64,000 bases of DNA from NCBI GenBank assembly GCA_022113835.1, contig JAILWY010000007.1, forward strand, positions 8,719,001-8,783,000, read 5' to 3'. The stretch is from Atopsyche davidsoni (Eukaryota; Arthropoda; Insecta; Trichoptera; Hydrobiosidae). Below the pieces are notes generated by a model that saw only the letters and a program-made list of their open reading frames with translations, did no database searches and was not told the DNA's origin. A program made the position numbers and the translations under genes. Of the stretch, positions 61,548 through 64,000 are shown one piece after another (position 1 is the stretch's first letter; each line of letters starts with the position of its first letter).

Positions 61548-64000
61548 GTAAGTGCATAATTTTTGTTACAATATTCGAGTATTCTGATATGATGAGTGGT
61601 CAAATCAAATACAGGAATTTAAGGAGTCAATCACCCCCTATAGATTTTAATATTACCTTATTGTTTTTTATTTCATTTTTGATATTATTTTTTTATATGT
61701 TTATTTAATGTAATTACGATATTTTGTAAGTAAATAATGTTGATCGTTAGTTATTGAATAAAAATGATTACTATAATTGTATGCTTAAATTTACGGAGCA
61801 TTTTAATTTATATACTATTTATAATAGAAGCTAAATCAAATTTTAATCGAGTTTGTAATAAAGCCGAGGCCTTTGAAATATAATGATCCGCCATGGAGTG
61901 GAAAGATAGAACCAACCAATTAAATAAATACTTTACATGCATAAAGTAATCGAGCGAGATCCAATTTGGTGGATTGTTTAAATCAATCACACATTAGATA
62001 ATAATTTAGAATAAGAGAGTGTGGGAAAATTTCAATTTTAAACAAACAATTCACTTAAATTTCCTGATCTATACGACAAATCAAAACTGCATAGATCAGT
62101 TAGATTATACAATTATCCCAATGATTTTCAATATGATATGCCACTTTTTATTCAACAATGATTTTAACATACATTTTATTATAACAACGTATTTGTGATT
62201 TGCATTGAATTTTTGTTCAAGCAAACAACTTATTTGTAAATCAAGAACGTAATTTGTAAAAGTATAATTGTAGGTACTTATCGTTGTCGATCTACATAAA
62301 GATATTTAATATAAATTACAAGCTGAAAATCTGAAGTTAATTTGGTATATTCAAAAAGTTATCGTATCTGGGTATTTAATGGCAGGAACACGAATATACT
62401 TGGCGTGTGGAGATTTTTTTATGGAAATAAATCCGGAGCGAGGTTGCGTTTTTAATAATCAGTTATTGTACTGTAAGCTCCAAAGTCATCGCATTCACCG
62501 GCGCAAGCATGAGATATGAATTATTTGAATATATATATACTCGTATAGACTATTTTGATTGATATGCTCTAGACTATTTCCGATGTGTAGTTGCGCAGAA
62601 AAACACTTGATTGATAACTCTCTAAAATTTCAACTTCCTTGTATTTATAGAAAAAATGCAATTTGCTTTAAACCCAGCGTAGCCATATGAACTGTAAATC
62701 TAAGTCAGTGAAAGCTTTTAGCAGCCTTTGCGTGTTTTCACAAGAAACGATGAATATTTTTTTTAAAAATCAATTATTAACTATCTGCATTGACATTAAA
62801 AATATTTTTATGATATGAACAGACCATTCGAGGGTGTTGTTCCGAAAAGATCGTTGATTTTAGTCGAGCTGGGAGATTTTTAAAATTCTCTCTAAATAAT
62901 AATAATATGATCTGAACTTCATTGATCTGTGTATGTGTTTGGATCAACAGATCGGACATTTATCGAATGCTATAGTGTACGGCTAAGATTTTTAACTCAG
63001 TTTTTTTGGAAAGTAATTTCCTCTTTTTGCGATTGTTCAATTAAAACAGCACTACTTTAATTTCTATAAAAAGCTGAACTATTTTGGTGAATATCTAGTA
63101 CCAAGAATATAGAGGATTAGCGTTGGGTAATAAACCGATGAGGTCGATGAACTCAAAACTCGAAAAACAGAAAAAAAAACATTTACTTTATACTGGGTAG
63201 GTGGCAGTCCTAAAAAATGAGGGGTCATCAAGAAACTGACGCCACCATACCCATAACAAATAAAATTATATTATAATAGGTCCATTAGAGAGTTGACTTC
63301 GTGGTGATTTATTTTTTGTGTGATTGTTACTTTGGTGTGTTCTACCCACCATTTTAAGATACCCAAAAAACATACTACCAACATAATAAACCTAATGTTA
63401 CATTTGAAAAAATGCCTTTACCATTATATAACACGTTTATCTATGTTCTCAAAGATGATGATAGGTTTATTAATAATTTATATTATTACACCTTTATAAA
63501 AACTTTTACGACAATATGTAAATGTAGACGTGTAATATCGGTTGTAAACGAAGTTATCCGTTTAATTCTATCAGCTTTTCGGTATGGTTAAGTTGTGTTC
63601 AAAATCTGTATACACTCTTCTAAGTGTTATAAATAAAGCATTTGCTTACTTATTAATATACTGTAAGTACTTGTAACAATAAAACATTTTAGATGGGTTT
63701 TTGTAAGGTAGACCTTGGATTTAAATCAAACAACGCTGCACGGCTTCGGATGAAACTGTGCATTATGTTATTCGAGTATACACTTTATAAAGTTTACTTG
63801 TCAGCAACGTTTCATCAAAATTTGGCTTATCAAAATCGATTGCCTCTACTTTTTAATAATTTAACGGCATATTTAATGATGAATCACTAGTTGCTACCAA
63901 GATCTAAAATATCGAGACTTTAATAGGGAAAACTGATATAATAAGGATAGGGGGGTGGTGTATAAAAATTGTCTTGCCTAGTTGGTAGTGGTCGCAAAAA
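61548..64000. other. AT-rich right end of the window
   Basis: No gene is supported. A 65-codon frame at 63693-63890 follows an acceptor-like ACATTTTAG, but shows no known domain. An imperfect hairpin lies at about 63198-63253, where TGGGTAGGTGGCAGTC and GACGCCACCATACCCA can pair. Confidence 0.35.

Noticed and set aside
1..64000. CRISPR arrays, rRNA genes, retrotransposon reverse transcriptase or viral insertions
   Set aside because: No regularly spaced repeats, rRNA-like blocks, reverse transcriptase YxDD context or viral-type long frames were seen on either strand.

Overview
The window looks like insect nuclear DNA, most likely lepidopteran. It is very AT-rich, with long introns broken by short GC-rich islands. 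It carries TTAGG-type telomere-like dimers, a tRNA-derived SINE head, a dead piggyBac-type transposon and small inverted-repeat (MITE-like) elements. The order assignment is an inference from this style and from the SINE-like head near 25.22 kb. No bacterial or viral gene organisation is present.

The only gene I can support firmly lies on the minus strand and runs across most of the window. Its central piece is a 3.07 kb internal coding exon (20596-23666). It encodes about 1,023 residues of lysine- and serine-rich, probably disordered nuclear protein with a few conserved islands (FWSGPKRHREASLNALAK, RKRMASLNA, HHHEGFC...ISSTSHTQ). From remembered family resemblance I assign it to the winged eye (Wge) / BAHCC1-TNRC18 type of BAH-domain chromatin protein; this is not a search result. 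Two further small exons (4865-4964 and 1948-2076) have good splice sites and read on in exactly compatible phases (0 to 0, then 1 to 1). The gene therefore continues off the left edge, where the BAH domain would be expected. The transcription start and first coding exon are not certain. Three phase-compatible ATG-plus-donor candidates lie in GC islands at 33.6, 42.0 and 49.3 kb, and a promoter-like CpG-rich stretch lies at 51.3-51.6 kb.

By region: 1-5 kb holds the 3' part of the gene as seen here, plus a SINE head. 5-20.6 kb is one large intron with a repeat copy, C-rich and (TA)n simple repeats, several GC islands, an orphan 113-codon ORF and a 1.94 kb broken piggyBac element. 20.6-23.7 kb is the big exon. 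23.7-25.3 kb holds a second, inverted copy of the ~520 bp repeat. 25.3-52 kb is probably the upstream intron and 5' region, dense in GC islands that look like regulatory or conserved non-coding DNA. 52-64 kb is sparse: a possible hAT end, a few islands and one possible first exon of a plus-strand gene at 61.5 kb. Nothing here forms an operon or multi-gene system. The unusual content is the gene's architecture, its islands and the structure of the mobile-element remnants.
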